Below, one piece after another: positions 62,656-64,000 of a DNA stretch of 64,000 nt. The notes beneath the pieces were generated by a model. That model made no database searches. It saw nothing but the letters and a program-made list of their open reading frames with translations, and was not told the origin of the DNA. The position numbers were made by a program, and so were the translations under genes. The stretch's first letter is position 1. The number at the start of each line of letters is the position of its first letter. The stretch spans positions 2,784,001 to 2,848,000 of the forward strand of contig NZ_CP015455.1 of the NCBI RefSeq assembly GCF_001888165.1, given 5' to 3'. This DNA is from Syntrophotalea acetylenica. GTDB taxonomy: Bacteria > Desulfobacterota > Desulfuromonadia > Desulfuromonadales > Syntrophotaleaceae.

Positions 62656-64000
62656 ATGAAAAAGGATACCATCTGCCGCCTGTGCTCGGCCTGTTGTCCG
62701 GTGGAAGCCGAGGTGGAAAACGGCCGGCTCATCGCCGTCAAGCGCAAATCACTCGCGCCCCCCGATCAGCAACTTTCCTGCCCCAAACTGCTGGCGGCAG
62801 TGGAAATCACCTATGCCCCCGAGCGGCTCACCGTCCCCTTGATCCGGAACCGTAAGGGACAGCAGTGCGAAGCGGACTGGGACCAGGCCCTTGGCGCCGT
62901 CACCTCGCAGATGGAAAAAATCCGGCAGCGTCATGGCCCCCAATCCGTGGCCTGGCTGCGCGGCATGGCCGCCGACTGGGGAGCGCCCTGGGATTATGCC
63001 AGTCGCCTGATGCAGGCCTTCGGTTCACCCAATATCATCGGCAACGGGTCCGTCTGCCATGTCGCCAGGGAAATGGCCCACCATTTCACCTACGGCGCCA
63101 TGACCATCCCCCAGACAAAGGATGCGCGCTGCGTTCTGATCTGGGGGAAAAACGACCGCAACACCTGCCCGCCGGCCTTCGAAGCCATTCAGCAGGCAAG
63201 ACGGCAGGGTGCACGCCTGATCGTTGTCGATCCGCTGCGCACCCCACTGGCGGAGATGGCCGATATCTGGCTGCAGATCAAGCCCGGCCACGACGGTCTG
63301 CTGGCCATGTCCATGATCAGCACCATCATCGAAGAGGGGCTGTATGATCGCGCCTTCGTGACGCAATGGTGCACCGGGTTCGAGGAACTGCGCCGTGCCG
63401 CACGGCCTTTCACCGCCGAAACTGTCGCCGCGGATACCTGGCTGGAGCCGGCCGCCATCCGCGCTGCCGCGCGCTTGTACGCCACCACCGCGCCCGCCTG
63501 CATCGTCGATGGCAACGGCCTGGATATGCAGCTGCAGGTTTTTGACGCCACCCGCGCCGTCTGCATGCTGCGCGCCCTGACCGGCAACCTCGACCGCCCC
63601 GGCGGGGACCTGCTGCCTCAGCCGGTGCCGGCACGCAACCTCCAACTCCAGGATCAGCTGCCCGCGCAGCTACCGGCGATCACCTGCGGCTATCCCCTGT
63701 TCAGCAGTTTCCACCCCAATTGGGGGCTGCATGCGCAATCCGCCCTGATCGATGCCATCCTCGAAGAACGGCCCTATCCGATCCGCATGCTCATCGTGCA
63801 GTCCGGCAACCCGGCCGTCACCATGACGGACACCCGCCGGGTGCGCCAGGCGTTGCAAAAACTCGACTGTCTGGTGGTCATTGATCTGTTCCCTACGCAG
63901 ACCACGCGTCTGGCCGATGTCGTTTTGCCCGCCTGCGGATGCTTTGAAAAAACCCAGCTCAACCGGGCCGCCCTGCGTCATAATCTGATATGCCTGCAGG
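62656..64000 (+). CDS. Molybdopterin oxidoreductase (partial, DMSO reductase family)
   Basis: Open to the window end: 448 codons seen, the remainder lies outside. The N-terminal 4Fe-4S motif is 'ICRLCSACCPVEAEVENG' with a fourth Cys in 'LSCPK' near residue 43. The bis-MGD fold follows: 'VCHVAREMAHHFTYGAMTIPQTKDARCVLIWGKN' (about residues 134-167), with a cysteine in the place often occupied by the metal ligand, and 'LIVVDPLRTPLAEMADIWLQIKPGHDGLLAMSM'. Similar in layout to formate dehydrogenase, thiosulfate/polysulfide reductase and acetylene hydratase subunits; substrate not decidable from this part. AAGGAGC before the ATG at 62656. Confidence 0.88.
   Translation, partial: MKKDTICRLCSACCPVEAEVENGRLIAVKRKSLAPPDQQLSCPKLLAAVEITYAPERLTVPLIRNRKGQQCEADWDQALGAVTSQMEKIRQRHGPQSVAWLRGMAADWGAPWDYASRLMQAFGSPNIIGNGSVCHVAREMAHHFTYGAMTIPQTKDARCVLIWGKNDRNTCPPAFEAIQQARRQGARLIVVDPLRTPLAEMADIWLQIKPGHDGLLAMSMISTIIEEGLYDRAFVTQWCTGFEELRRAARPFTAETVAADTWLEPAAIRAAARLYATTAPACIVDGNGLDMQLQVFDATRAVCMLRALTGNLDRPGGDLLPQPVPARNLQLQDQLPAQLPAITCGYPLFSSFHPNWGLHAQSALIDAILEERPYPIRMLIVQSGNPAVTMTDTRRVRQALQKLDCLVVIDLFPTQTTRLADVVLPACGCFEKTQLNRAALRHNLICLQ

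Overview
The window looks like a chromosome segment of an anaerobic Desulfuromonadales-type deltaproteobacterium (Pelobacter, Syntrophotalea, Desulfuromonas or Geobacter relatives). This is inferred from a 2Fe desulfoferrodoxin, a C_GCAxxG_C_C protein, a molybdopterin oxidoreductase and the core gene order rho-rpmE-thyX-prfA-prmC-murA-hisG-hisD-hisB-hisH-hisA-hisF-hisIE. No 16S gene or database search was available, so the genus is not fixed.

Bases 1-28,900 are accessory DNA. The main discovery is a chromosomal integron in two related copies. Integron A (about 4.1-17.7 kb) has an intact integron integrase (16599-17696, minus), an attI-like segment at the 3' side of intI, and a leftward array of gene cassettes separated by attC sites of 60-130 bp. 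Integron B (25.5-28.8 kb) has the same attI-like segment, three attC sites and a fragment of intI. In both copies the array lies downstream of intI and is read in the same direction as intI. This is the reverse of the class 1 and Vibrio layout. Cassettes carry toxin-antitoxin modules (three YefM-YoeB, one HigBA-like, one intact BrnTA and a decayed brnT), a cold-shock/DUF1294 protein, a possible HEPN protein, a LysE exporter and several hypotheticals. The YefM-YoeB and BrnTA modules point against the array. One YefM-YoeB cassette is a perfect 673-bp tandem duplicate. An IS with a target duplication has split another cassette gene.

Between the two integrons (18-24.3 kb) lies a surface-polysaccharide segment: asparagine synthase-like, UDP-galactopyranose mutase, a glycan-related hypothetical and a formyltransferase. 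It is peppered with a RAYT/REP transposon (one intact copy, one frameshifted copy, one internally deleted derivative). A separate 170-220-bp repeat, whose ends match the IS at 10.5-12.1 kb, occurs at 2.35, 5.84 and 28.23 kb, and has become the 3' end of a HAD phosphatase gene.

From 28.9 kb onward the DNA is GC-rich housekeeping sequence: purB, cvfB, a SlyD-like FKBP, an S1-domain protein, a BASS-family transporter, NUDIX, LOG-like, rnpB, COG1579, Nif3-like, a tRNA with CAT anticodon, rpoD, dnaG, mutS2, cvpA, yqeY, the his cluster, murA-prmC-prfA, thyX, rpmE, rho, envelope proteins, gluQ, a methyltransferase and the start of a molybdopterin oxidoreductase. Four core genes (ykgJ-like, dnaG, hisH, hisD) each appear to lack one G in a homopolymer, which points to consensus errors in the assembly. 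The HisI half of HisIE lacks several expected metal ligands.
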